This document shows positions 10,412-20,800 of a stretch of DNA of 56,246 nt, piece after piece (within the stretch, counting starts at the first letter, position 1; every line of letters starts with the position of its first letter). The notes beneath the pieces are model-generated. The model ran no database searches, was not told the origin of the DNA, and was given only the letters and a program-made list of their open reading frames with translations. The position numbers and the translations under genes were made by a program. This stretch comes from an uncultured cyanobacterium (lineage in GTDB: Bacteria > Cyanobacteriota > Cyanobacteriia > Cyanobacteriales > Nostocaceae), in NCBI GenBank assembly GCA_903903925.1, contig CAIVAU010000169.1, forward strand, positions 1 to 56,246, read 5' to 3'.

Positions 10412-11818
10412 ATGGCAATTAATCTATTTAGTAGAACTAGTCAGGATAATAAGCTATCTTTAATCGAAGAAAAAGAGCGTAGAACTATTGTCGGCAAAGT
10501 AGACCAATCTGACTATGGAATCTTTAGCCCTTGCTACTCACAACCAAAAAACTTTGTTATGCAACTTTGTGATCAGATTGCCAAAAAAAATTATGATACT
10601 GAAAAACGCTCACATGAATTAGGACAATGTACAGTTGATATTGTACTTTCTGCCTTAAATGCTTTACCAAATGTTAAAGCTTGGCAAACACCAACCAATA
10701 GTGTAGCTGATGTACATTGGAAGTGGGATTTAATTATAGAGCATGAAGATTATTTTTATCCCGTACAAGTAAAAAGTGGTTTAGATGCAATCAAAGATTG
10801 TAAAGGTCTTTTTCAAGAAAATTTATGCAATAAAATAGATGTAATTCATGAAAAGAAAGACGACATAGAGCAACAACATGAAAGTCGAATAGAACGGTTT
10901 ATGCATAAGTACGGATTAACGTCCAGAAAGAATGCCAGTATAGTTGCAATAACGAAGGAGAAAGAACAGAAGCTAGAACAATTAAAATTAACTTGTGAAA
11001 ACTATGAAAAAGCAAGTCCTCTCTATATTTGGGCAGCTCGTGATGAAGATACTATCAAAGCTTTAACCCGTATATTTACTCAGCTTTTCTCTCCAGGATG
11101 TAACTCTACAGAGCTTGAAGATAAAGCAGTAAAAATTCATAAAAATAATTATAAAACCATTAAAGAAATTCTCATTGAAGAAGAAACGGAAAAAGTTGAC
11201 AAATTCAAAAAAATAATTACGTATTTACAAGAGTACTTGAATACCAAACAAAGTATAAAACATAATCAAACTAATCAGAGCATAGAAAAAAAAGTTTATT
11301 TAGAGGATATCCTGATATTGAAAATAATTGAAACCGCTTTAATATTAGCAGCTACTGGTTTAAAGTACTCAGAGTTTTGTTTAAAAGAGATTCTCAACCA
11401 TAAGAGCTATAAAATTGATGTGCCTCCTGAATCTAAATATCATTTATCTCGTGTCAAAGCTACTATAAAGGAAGAAATAGAGAGAAAAATTCCCCGAGAA
11501 AGATTACATCCAAGTAATCGAGAAATCAGAGCCACAACAAGACGGGGTAAGCGGCTGTTTGAGTCTGAATTTGAAACCAAATTGGAAAACTCTAAAACAA
11601 CAGAAACAGCCTTAAAAAATATTGACATTTCAGAACTTCATCAGAAACTAAACAAACTAATTAAGTTTGATAGTAATAGTATTCACCCTGTAACTACTTA
11701 CTTACAAAAATCATTAGAGATCATACAGGATTTAATCAATAAGTATGGAGTTGAGAAAATGGCAAGCTATGAAGAAGATTTAATGTCATTACCTTTCAGC
11801 ATTAACGAAATATTTTAG
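10412..11818 (+). CDS. Uncharacterised DISARM-embedded protein with PD-(D/E)XK-like motif
   Basis: I do not recognise the family. The 468-residue product is lysine- and glutamate-rich, AT-rich at DNA level compared with drmD and drmA, and mostly helical. Residues 65-123 resemble the core of a PD-(D/E)XK nuclease: HELGQ with Glu69, WDLII with Asp106, then FYPVQVKSG with Gln119 and Lys121, the D...(E/Q)xK spacing seen in restriction-type and RecB-like nucleases. The remainder shows coiled-coil-like stretches (190-290) and no further motif. It is inserted between drmMI and drmA on the same strand, with 49 and 40 base gaps, and is not a standard DISARM subunit. It may be an accessory nuclease or a cargo gene. 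Confidence 0.6.
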   Translation: MAINLFSRTSQDNKLSLIEEKERRTIVGKVDQSDYGIFSPCYSQPKNFVMQLCDQIAKKNYDTEKRSHELGQCTVDIVLSALNALPNVKAWQTPTNSVADVHWKWDLIIEHEDYFYPVQVKSGLDAIKDCKGLFQENLCNKIDVIHEKKDDIEQQHESRIERFMHKYGLTSRKNASIVAITKEKEQKLEQLKLTCENYEKASPLYIWAARDEDTIKALTRIFTQLFSPGCNSTELEDKAVKIHKNNYKTIKEILIEEETEKVDKFKKIITYLQEYLNTKQSIKHNQTNQSIEKKVYLEDILILKIIETALILAATGLKYSEFCLKEILNHKSYKIDVPPESKYHLSRVKATIKEEIERKIPRERLHPSNREIRATTRRGKRLFESEFETKLENSKTTETALKNIDISELHQKLNKLIKFDSNSIHPVTTYLQKSLEIIQDLINKYGVEKMASYEEDLMSLPFSINEIF

Positions 11819-11858
11819 GTACAGACATTAACCAACCATATTGCACCCATAATTTACT

Positions 11859-14800
11859 ATGACCTCTACAACTCCTGCCCAAGTACGATCGCACCTCATC
11901 GACGCCCTACAACTCGACCTCGTAGGACCAACACCCGACGATACCATCCACGCTGAAGAAATCCTAGATCAAGCCCCCTCCAAGTGGTATCTCACAGGCT
12001 TCCTAGTACCCTACGGCGCACCAGTGGAACAGCGTGCGGATGACGCTGGCGATGAGGATATGGACGTGGTTGGTCGTGCTAGTTCTGGCGACGACGAAAA
12101 CGTCCCGGAGAAGTCCTTTGCTCGCAAAGCTTTTTTCCCCTCTTCAATGGGTTTAAGCATCCTCGTACCCCAAAGTACGACTCAACTTCATGTCACTGTG
12201 CAGTGGGGCGACTACCAGCCACTAACCAAAAAAAATAGCGAAGAGCAACAAAATTCCTTCACAGGCTGTTGGCAGCGAGTTCCACGAGAGGCTGGGCTGA
12301 CTGTTCCTCTACGGACAAAGGGGACTCCCACCCAACTAGACCTTGGTTTGGATTATGGCAGTACAATTACCCAACTAGAAATTCCATTTGGCACAAACAC
12401 TTCTCCAAGATATCTGGATGTTCCTAACAGTCATGGTTTACAACTGGTCGTCTCAGTGCGCCCTGTCACCTCTAATGAACTTGTGCCAGCAGGAACGCTC
12501 TCAGTATCAGTGTTTTTAGTGAACCATCGCTGTCCTAGTCCTGACGAAAAGCGGGATGTTGCCTACGCCTTCCAGACAAACCTAATCATCCATACCCCCT
12601 ATTCCCTTGTACCACGCCCTAACCTGTGTGGAAGGGACGGCAATGACTGGGACGAGAAGGTTGCCGATTTGCAATACCGGGACGATTACGAGTATGCAGT
12701 TGGTCACAACGTCTCTGCTATAGCGATCGCTCATCCCGATGGCAGATGTCAGTCGGTACGAACGGCTTGGATACCCACCGCCGATGTGGAAAAGGTGATA
12801 CCAGCCATAGTCGATCAAGTCGAGTTGGGTATGGAAGCCTTAGCAGCAGCGCCCACGGCAGAAGCAGTGCGGGGCATGGTTGGCACTATGGTGGATGCCT
12901 ATGGTGCATGGATTGAGGGGCAGCGGGTAAAGTGTCCTACTGAGTTAAGGCGGTTGGGTGTAGCCAATGACCTTTTGCATCGGGCAGGAATTGCTAAGGA
13001 CCGCATTGCTGCTGGGTTAAACGCACTCTCTGACCCACAAGTCTTGGACGCTTTTCGTATTGCCAATCGGGCGATCGCCACAGCTATCCGGCAGCGTGTG
13101 ACTCACGGTAAAAGTATAACTCCCGAATCTGTTGCTCCGCCAACTTGGCGACCCTTCCAGCTTGCTTTCCTGTTAATGAACTTGGTAGGTATCGCCAATC
13201 CAGAACATGCGGATCGCGAACTGGTAGATTTGCTGTTCTTCCCCACAGGTGGTGGTAAAACAGAAGCTTACCTAGGACTGGCAGCTTTTACACTCGTACT
13301 GCGGCGGTTACGTCACCCTGGTATCAATTCCGCTGGACTCAGCGTACTGATGCGCTACACCCTACGCCTACTCACCCTTGACCAGTTGGGACGTGCCGCT
13401 ACCATGATTTGTGCTTTGGAGTTAGAACGGCAGCAGGATGTAGAAAAACTCGGCAAATGGCCATTTGAGATTGGGTTGTGGGTAGGGCAAACAGCCACTC
13501 CCAACCGTATGGGTAAGAAGGGAGACAACGACGAAAACAGTGCTCGTTCACGTACCAGTGCATTTCTCAACAACGACCGTAAGCCCTCGCCCATTCCTTT
13601 AGAAAATTGTCCTTGGTGTGGGACTAAATTTAGCCGCAACTCATTCCAACTGCTGCCCAATACAGACCAACCCACAGATCTACGTGTGAGCTGTACTCAT
13701 CGCCGCTGTCATTTTAGAGGGGATCGCTCCCTACCAGTGGTAGCAGTAGACGAACCGATATATCGCCGTTTACCATGCTTTATAATCGCCACTGTAGATA
13801 AATTCGCGAATCTGCCGTGGGTGGGAGAGACTGGGGCTTTGTTCGGACGGGTAGAGCGTTATGATCAGGACGGCTTTTACAGTCCAGTCCATCCCGGTCG
13901 CGGTAAAGCGCTTGACGGCTACCTCCCACCACCTGATTTGATTATCCAAGACGAGTTGCACCTAATTTCTGGACCTTTAGGGACAATGGTGGGACTGTAC
14001 GAAACTGCAATTGATGCTTTGTGCAGTCTCCCAGGAAACGACAAAAAAATCCGCCCTAGTCCCAAGATTATCGCCTCCACTGCCACAGTACGACGGGCAA
14101 CCAAGCAGATTCAAGCATTGTTTGGTCGCAGTAAAGTTGATGTCTTTCCGCCACCAGGTCCCGACCGCCGCGATTCATTTTTCGCTCTGACTGTACCCGT
14201 CCGCGAGAAGAACGCCCGTACCTATGTGGGCATTGCTGCCCAAGGGCGCAGTCTCAAGGTAGTGTTGCTGCGTACCTATCTAGCATTACTGGGGGCAGTA
14301 CAGAAGGAATGGCTAGCAGCTGGCGGAGCCAAAAATCCCAATAATCCTGCCGACCCCTACATGACATTACTAGGGTACTTTAATTCACTGCGCGAACTTG
14401 GTGGCAGCCGACGCATTGTCGAAGATGAGGTAAAATCTCGTCTTATGAGTTATGGTCAACGTCAGCGGGTGGGTGAAAGTTCGGGTTTGTTTGCTGACCG
14501 TAAAATCGACGATGAACCAGAAGAACTGACTTCCCGCGTCAGCACTAACAATGTCGCAACTGCAAAGCGCCGTTTGGAATTGACTTTCGACCAAAGAGAC
14601 CGCGTTGATGTGGTTTTAGCTACCAACATGATTTCTGTAGGTTTAGACATCACGCGGTTGGGCTTGATGGTTGTTCTCGGTCAACCCAAGACAGCAGCAG
14701 AGTACATTCAAGCGACCAGCCGTGTCGGACGGGACGATGAAAGACCAGGGTTAGTCGTGACCCTCCTCAACGTTCATCGACCACGCGATCGCTCCCATTA

Positions 14801-15326
14801 TGAACGCTTTTTCGCTTGGCACGCAACTTTCTACCGAGCAGTTGAAGCAACCAGCGTCACCCCGTTTTCTCCCCGCGCCATTGACCGAGGGATTGCTGCC
14901 ATCACCGTTGCTTTGGCGCGTCTGGGACATTCCGGGATGACAGCACCAAACCGTGCGATCGCCATTCTTGAGCACCGTGGAGGTTTGGAGTTTGTGATGG
15001 ATACGATAGCTAACAGGGCAGAAATGCACGATCAAGAACTGGATGCTACTGAAGCTGAGGCATTACGCCAAAAGGTTAAAGATAGGGTCGAGGGCTTATT
15101 AAACGTATGGGAAGACATCGCTAATCAAAAAAATAGCCTTCAATACCAGCGTGAAGTTGGAGGATCTCCGCCCCTGTTATTTGATCCACTTGACCCGGAA
15201 CTGGAAAGACTTCCTTTGGAGTCACGAAAATTCAAAGCACAACGCAGTCTACGCGATGTTGAGCCAACTGTCAACTTATGGGTTCGCAACCCTGATGGAT
15301 GTGAGGTAGAGGAGTTAGAAAAATGA
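11859..15326 (+). CDS. drmA: DrmA: DISARM helicase
   Basis: This is a 1155-residue superfamily 2 helicase, a DISARM core subunit that acts with DrmB on DNA. Motif I is PTGGGKTE (462-469). Motif II is the unusual DELH box QDELHLIS (Asp698-His701). ASTATVRRA follows as motif III. The second RecA lobe has VVLATNMISVGLDITR and YIQATSRVGRD. A likely zinc site is formed by CPWC and two further cysteines in CTHRRC between the lobes. The N-terminal 400 residues form the family-specific domain. The stop overlaps the drmB start by four bases (ATGA), which indicates translational coupling. No damage is seen. Confidence 0.93.
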   Translation: MTSTTPAQVRSHLIDALQLDLVGPTPDDTIHAEEILDQAPSKWYLTGFLVPYGAPVEQRADDAGDEDMDVVGRASSGDDENVPEKSFARKAFFPSSMGLSILVPQSTTQLHVTVQWGDYQPLTKKNSEEQQNSFTGCWQRVPREAGLTVPLRTKGTPTQLDLGLDYGSTITQLEIPFGTNTSPRYLDVPNSHGLQLVVSVRPVTSNELVPAGTLSVSVFLVNHRCPSPDEKRDVAYAFQTNLIIHTPYSLVPRPNLCGRDGNDWDEKVADLQYRDDYEYAVGHNVSAIAIAHPDGRCQSVRTAWIPTADVEKVIPAIVDQVELGMEALAAAPTAEAVRGMVGTMVDAYGAWIEGQRVKCPTELRRLGVANDLLHRAGIAKDRIAAGLNALSDPQVLDAFRIANRAIATAIRQRVTHGKSITPESVAPPTWRPFQLAFLLMNLVGIANPEHADRELVDLLFFPTGGGKTEAYLGLAAFTLVLRRLRHPGINSAGLSVLMRYTLRLLTLDQLGRAATMICALELERQQDVEKLGKWPFEIGLWVGQTATPNRMGKKGDNDENSARSRTSAFLNNDRKPSPIPLENCPWCGTKFSRNSFQLLPNTDQPTDLRVSCTHRRCHFRGDRSLPVVAVDEPIYRRLPCFIIATVDKFANLPWVGETGALFGRVERYDQDGFYSPVHPGRGKALDGYLPPPDLIIQDELHLISGPLGTMVGLYETAIDALCSLPGNDKKIRPSPKIIASTATVRRATKQIQALFGRSKVDVFPPPGPDRRDSFFALTVPVREKNARTYVGIAAQGRSLKVVLLRTYLALLGAVQKEWLAAGGAKNPNNPADPYMTLLGYFNSLRELGGSRRIVEDEVKSRLMSYGQRQRVGESSGLFADRKIDDEPEELTSRVSTNNVATAKRRLELTFDQRDRVDVVLATNMISVGLDITRLGLMVVLGQPKTAAEYIQATSRVGRDDERPGLVVTLLNVHRPRDRSHYERFFAWHATFYRAVEATSVTPFSPRAIDRGIAAITVALARLGHSGMTAPNRAIAILEHRGGLEFVMDTIANRAEMHDQELDATEAEALRQKVKDRVEGLLNVWEDIANQKNSLQYQREVGGSPPLLFDPLDPELERLPLESRKFKAQRSLRDVEPTVNLWVRNPDGCEVEELEK

Positions 15327-17197
15327 CGAAATCAAACAAAAAGCGCCCTCCTTCTGGAGAAATTCGCCAAAGCCAAATTCTATCTACCTTCGGTCCAGGG
15401 TCGATGGTAGACTTGCCTGATTATTCAATACTTATTGGCGGACTTAACCACTGGCACGGAGACAAAAAGCGTATCTACGAAGACCGCCTAGCTGGGCGAG
15501 TTGCTGAGATTTTAAATGTTTTGGATATTGCCTTATATGCGCCCCCTGTGGATGAGCAAGATCCGAAAGCATCCCGTACCGGAATTACAGCCTTCACTTT
15601 CCCAACTTGGTTTCTTGCTCAGGTAGAAAAAACTTGGCCTGACAAAAATGATGCACCACCCAACGCTAAAATCTACCGAACGCGCCCTCTACTGCCTTGG
15701 GGCAGTCTTGTCGGTGGTAAATATCTTAACTCTGAGAGAAAGAAAGATCCTGTTGTGCCAGTGCGCTTTGTACAAGCTTGTGTTAATGGTCATATCAGCG
15801 ACATTGATTGGTATCGTTTTGTTCACGAAAACTCTCACACTAACTGCCGAGGTCAACTTTGGCTCGACGAGGGTGGTGCGGGTAACGACTTCGCCGATAT
15901 CTTTGTGCGCTGTGAGGGTTGCGAAGCTCGTCGTCCCCTAGCAAATGCAACTATACCAAACGGCAAAGTCCTGGGACAATGCGCGGGCGATCGCCCTTGG
16001 CTTGGGCCCAAAGCACAAGAACTTTGTCTTTCTGAAGCAACAGGTAAGCCAGAATACAACCGCTTGCTAGTTCGTTCTGCCAGCAACGCTTACTTCTCCC
16101 AAGTTCTCAGCGTCATTTCTCTGCCAGACTCAGACGCAGTTTTGCGAAATGCGGTCAATTTAGTTTACGAGGATTTCCTTCAGTACGCAGAAAGTGTGAG
16201 CGATGTCAAAAAAGATCGCAAAAAGCAAAAGGTATCTACTGCCTTAGAAGGATTTAGTGACGATACAGTATGGGCAGAAATTCAGCGTCGGCAAGGCGGG
16301 CAGCGTGACGTACCTAAGAGTATTAAGCAAGTAGAGATTGAAACATTGTTGTCTAGTCCTTTCGAGGTGGGAGAGGATGTACCGGAGGGAGATTTTTACG
16401 CCCGTGCGCGTTCGTTGGATAATTTGAACCCAAAGCTGCGATCTCGCATTGAGCGCATCATCTTAGTGCATCGGCTTCGAGAGGTGATCGCCCAGGTAGG
16501 ATTTACCCGTTTTGAAGCCGCCATGCCAGATATTGACGGTGAACTCGACATTCAGGTACGGCGGGCTGCCCTTGATATTGAACCGAAATGGGTACCTGCG
16601 ATTGAAAATAAAGGTGAAGGGGTATTTATTGCTTTTCGCAAACAAGCGATCGAAGATTGGCTGCAACGGGATGCTGTGAAGCAACGGGGACAGAAACTCG
16701 CAAGGGGCTTCGAGATCTGGCGCAAACAGAAAGGAATTGCTGAAGAGAAAGCTAAGTTTCCTGGACTACCTTATATTATGCTGCACTCGCTATCGCATTT
16801 GTTGATTGCTGCTGTGTCGTTGGAGTGTGGTTATGCGGCTAGTTCCATTCGCGAGCGCATTTACGCGGGTGAATCTGGCTATGGCATCCTTTTATACACT
16901 GGTTCGTCAGGGTCTGAGGGAACTTTAGGGGGACTGGTACAAGTAGGAAATCAGATTGAATATCATTTGGATGTTGCCTTGGAGTTGGGGAGACTTTGTT
17001 CCAACGATCCAGTCTGTGCCCAACATCAGCCTGATGCTGAACAAGAAGATAGGTTTTTGCATGGTGCTGCCTGTCACGGATGCCTACTCATTGCTGAAAC
17101 TTCCTGCGAACGACGTAACGAATTCCTCGACCGGGCACTTGTTGTGGGTACTGTTGAAGGGCTTGGGGCAGAATTTTTTGAGGATCAGGAAGTTTGA
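15323..17197 (+). CDS. drmB: DrmB: DUF1998 protein of DISARM
   Basis: This 624-residue DUF1998-family protein is the DrmA partner in the DISARM core. Visible features are the N-terminal RQSQILSTFGPGSMVDLP and a Cys-rich segment VRCEGCEARRPL with a later CAGDRPW. The DUF1998 core follows with LHSLSHLLI, CGYAASSIRERIYA and GSSGSEGTLGGLV. The C-terminal cysteines CAQHQP and CHGCLLIAETSCERRN are probably zinc-binding. It starts within the drmA stop codon. Its TGA overlaps an ATG (TGATG at 17195-17199) that would have been the original drmC start, so all three were coupled. The gene looks intact. Confidence 0.93.
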   Translation: MTKSNKKRPPSGEIRQSQILSTFGPGSMVDLPDYSILIGGLNHWHGDKKRIYEDRLAGRVAEILNVLDIALYAPPVDEQDPKASRTGITAFTFPTWFLAQVEKTWPDKNDAPPNAKIYRTRPLLPWGSLVGGKYLNSERKKDPVVPVRFVQACVNGHISDIDWYRFVHENSHTNCRGQLWLDEGGAGNDFADIFVRCEGCEARRPLANATIPNGKVLGQCAGDRPWLGPKAQELCLSEATGKPEYNRLLVRSASNAYFSQVLSVISLPDSDAVLRNAVNLVYEDFLQYAESVSDVKKDRKKQKVSTALEGFSDDTVWAEIQRRQGGQRDVPKSIKQVEIETLLSSPFEVGEDVPEGDFYARARSLDNLNPKLRSRIERIILVHRLREVIAQVGFTRFEAAMPDIDGELDIQVRRAALDIEPKWVPAIENKGEGVFIAFRKQAIEDWLQRDAVKQRGQKLARGFEIWRKQKGIAEEKAKFPGLPYIMLHSLSHLLIAAVSLECGYAASSIRERIYAGESGYGILLYTGSSGSEGTLGGLVQVGNQIEYHLDVALELGRLCSNDPVCAQHQPDAEQEDRFLHGAACHGCLLIAETSCERRNEFLDRALVVGTVEGLGAEFFEDQEV

Positions 17198-17557
17198 TGG
17201 CTTTTCTCCACCTCAATGGACACTAACCCAGAACGTAGCGTGCGAATGTTTCTTAACGTCAACCGACCTGACCACAGTGAGGTTCCCGCGTCCACTTTGC
17301 TACGAGAGTTTGTCAACACCTTTCGCCAAGATATTTGGCCGGGACAAAGGCTGCCTGAGGTTTTTCATGATCCGCGATCGCTTGTTATGGATGCAGGTGC
17401 AAAAGCCTGCTTGCACGCTAAATGTGTTGTTGATGATGAGGAACGCTTGCTTGTGACCTCAGCCAATTTTACTGAAGCTGCGCATGAACGAAATATTGAG
17501 GCTGGTGTGTTGCTTGCCGATCCAATAGCTGCCAGAGGAATGCGATCGCTCCGATAA
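17197..17557 (+). pseudogene. drmC: drmC remnant: phospholipase D-like C-terminal stub
   Basis: The readable part (ATG at 17216, 113 residues) holds one HKD motif of the phospholipase D superfamily: LHAKCVVDDEERLLVTSANF with His67, Lys69 and Asp74. NIEAGVLL follows, as in DrmC. LNVNRP near residue 13 also fits the family. DrmC is usually over 200 residues, so the N-terminal half is missing. The ATG coupled to the drmB stop at 17197 runs only nine codons before a stop, which suggests a deletion just after the start. The C-terminal end RGMRSLR reads through a HIP1 octamer and is atypical. DrmC was dispensable in the one DISARM system tested for it, so loss need not abolish function. Confidence 0.8.
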
Positions 17558-17672
17558 TTGTCACATTTTTACCACGTTTATGCGGGGATGATACATGCTG
17601 CAATTAATTAAAACAGCTTCTCACCCTCCTACCCAGAATCAGTCAGGTAAGGCGTTAGCTGCATAATGGCAG

Positions 17673-17694
17673 GTAGACTTCGGCGGAAGTCTAC
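17673..17694. terminator. 9-bp hairpin in the gap after drmC
   Basis: GTAGACTTC and GAAGTCTAC are exact reverse complements separated by GGCG. It lies 116 bases after the drmC stub and ahead of the next promoter. There is no clear U-run; it may be a terminator stem or a small dispersed repeat. Confidence 0.4.
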
Positions 17695-17761
17695 TAGGGA
17701 CATATTTGTTGTGAAGCGCAGAGACGGAATTTGCTAAGCTGTTTAGACAGATACGTTGAGT

Positions 17762-17767
17762 TATAAT
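17762..17767 (+). promoter_or_regulatory. Candidate -10 box for the first caspase gene
   Basis: A perfect TATAAT lies 39 bases before the ATG at 17807. The same GTTATAATCTA context recurs at the equivalent distance before the caspase gene at 31468, in a leader that is otherwise only partly conserved. No -35 box is evident, so an activator may be needed. Confidence 0.5.
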
Positions 17768-17806
17768 CTATACGTTAAGCTAAAAACTTATTCTCACGTT
17801 GCTAAC

Positions 17807-20800
17807 ATGAGTCGAGATGCTTTGGTAGTAGGTATTAATAAATACCCGTTCCTGAAAGACTCTTCAACAGGTAGCTACCAGCATCTCACAACACCTGCTC
17901 AAGATGCGGAAGCGATCGCCCAAATTCTAGAAACCTACGGGAACTTCCGAGTCACGCGCTTACCCGCCAGCAAAATTAAAATTAATGGAAAATTGCAGGT
18001 TGACCCAAATAAACCCCTTAAGATAGAAGAATTAGAAAAAGCGATCCTCGATTTATTCCTCCCAGAGAGTGAGAAGCCTCCAGAGACGGCGTTGTTATTT
18101 TTTGCTGGACATGGACTGCGAAAGCAATTAAGGCAAAATTGGACGGAAGGTTTTTTAGCAACCAGTGATGCTAGTCCCAACAAAGACCTCTGGGGCTATT
18201 CGCTGCAAAATTTATGGAATACCTTGTACAAAAGCCAAGTAAAACAGCAGGTTATTTGGCTGGATTGCTGTTTTAGTGGAGAATTGCTCAATTTCAAGGA
18301 TACTGAACTCGGAAGGCATAGTTCGGAATGCGATCGCTTTTTTATTGCAGCATCCCGCGATTATGAAGTTGCGTATCAGCAGTTAGATGGCAAACATGGC
18401 GTACTGACAGGGGCGCTTTTGTCGGGACTTGACCCCTATTTAATTCCAGAGTATGAGTGGGTAACTAACCGGACGCTAGCAGTTGCGGTTGAGCAGAAGC
18501 TACAAGCGTACTACGACGAAACAAAAGTTCCCCAATCTCCACTGATTAGTAACCACGGGGAAACCATTAGGCTGATTCAAGGAAGGGCTAGACCCCAGTT
18601 AAAATCAGAAGATGAGGAAATTAGTCACTCTGGAGATAGCTTCTTAGAAGATAAATACCAACTGCGTATAGCGCTGCATTGGCTGATTCGACTTTTAGAG
18701 GACGATACTATCGAAAGCATCCAAGTCGATTCAACAGTAATTCCAGGGAAAGATTCTTCGGTGACGATGGATAATATTGTTGTCTGTTACAAGGATAGTC
18801 GTGCTTGTTTTATCCAAGCAAAGAAGAATCAACCCAAGCATGAAGCTTGGTCATTCTCCGATAGGGAGTTACGAAAGGAATTGTGCAAGGGTCGGGATAA
18901 ACTTGAGTCGAGAGAAAACTCTAAAGTAAAGTTTTACTCTTGCTCCCCGTTTGGCGAGTTGAAAAAGTTGGTTGAGGATTGCGAATACTTATCTGAATAC
19001 TCTGTGTTTCGTCAGGATGCATCCAAAAACCAGTTGGAATCCCTTGAAAGACTGACAAAAATTTTAGATCGTTCAGAAGAAATAACGTATTCCCTAGTTC
19101 AGCAGATCAGCTTTGGTCCAACTTACTCTTTTGACGACTGGGAGCGACAAAATCAATTAGACCTGGAACGACTTTTACCAAAAGCTAACCTGGGGATGCT
19201 CGTACTAGAGCGATATATACAAAATCGTGAAACCCATTTAAGAGACACAAAATACGTTATTAAACGCTTGGACGTATTAGCTGAATTAGCCAGACATGGA
19301 TTAAATCCAACACCAAAGCGTAGTGAGGCAGAAATCCTTGCAGCATTCAAAAACGCTTCTAATATTGGGCGATACTGGATACGCAAGATAGACGGTAAGG
19401 CTATTCCCCGTTCCGAGTTACCCAAACTAATTGAATTAATTGAGCAGAGAAGCCGAACAATTTTACTGACTGACCGTCCTGGTAGCGGGAAAACGTGCGT
19501 GTTGCTCGACCTTGCTGATTATATTGAGCACGAAAAAGCATCAGTTTGGGGACTTCTATTTATTAAGGGCGACCAGTTTACGAATACAGACAGCGAGCAG
19601 AAACTCGTTGCCCAAGGCTTCCCCGAAGATATTGTTGGTCAGTGCGCTCGTCTTGCCGATTTCCGCCAAGTTGTGGTAATAATTGACTCACTTGATGTTT
19701 TATCACTGAGTCGCCAGCATGATGCCCTCAAGGTTTTTCTAGGAATTATCGACCGCCTAGAAAAAATTGATGGAGTCACAGTTATTATTGCCTGTCGTAA
19801 TTTTGACTTGCAATACGACCCCTTGCTTCGAGGTCGAGAGTGGCAGCATAGAGTCAACTTACAACCACTTGATTTCGATAATGAAGTTAAGCCGTTCTTA
19901 ATTGACTGGAACGTTGATCTTTCCAAGATAACTCCGGAACTGCAAGAATTGTTACAAGTACCTCAAAACTTGCATATTTACGAGAAATTGGCAAAGCTTG
20001 GTATTTCATCACAGCCTGCATCTGTCTACGAACTTTACAATAGCTTCCTTGAAGAGGTGGTGGTTAAAAAGCCAACACTAGGTACTGAGGCTAGAGTTGC
20101 TTTGCAGAATATGGCTGAACAGTTAATGCAGAAGCGAACACAGTCGTGCAGTAAGGTATCTTTGGGAACGAGTGAAGATATTGTAAGGCAATTGATTAGC
20201 CAGGAAGTGTTGCTGGAAAAGTCTCCTGGGGTTCTGGCTTTTACTCACCAAACATTAGCAGACTGTATTACCGTTCAAGCGGCCCTGGCTAAACAACAAA
20301 CCCTAGCACAGTTTATCCTCGACCATCCCCAACTCCCCTTTATTCGTCCAGCAATTCGAGCATTTTTCTTTTACCTGCGGGCTTCTCAAATTGACGACTT
20401 TAGACGACAGGTGTGGGAAGTTTTATCTCACGATGAAATTGTGTATCATGTGAAGCGCCTCATTTGCGAATCCTTCGCTGAGATAGCACCAGTTGATCAA
20501 GATTGGCGATTGCTGCGTAGAATCTTCCAAAACTATCCTGACTTATTTCGGCGGTTGTTATGGCGAGCTAACAACGGTGCTTGGTGGAATATCTTCACGC
20601 AACACTGGTTAGCAGAAGCAAAGTTAGCACAAGAGCGAGAAACCTGGTTGCTTCAGTTTGTCCAGTGGTTGCAAGTGTGGATGAACGTATACCCTGCGGA
20701 AGTCGTGGCATTTTGGAGAGAAGCGATCGCTTGCTTATGGGCAAACCCTCAAAATCTTAAAAGAATTATCTGCTCCGCCTTAGCCAATTTTAAAGCATGG

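Noticed and set aside
17756..17806. TTG start extending the first caspase protein by 17 residues
   Set aside because: The two paralogues begin at the MSRD/MTRD methionine, and the upstream codons overlap the TATAAT region.
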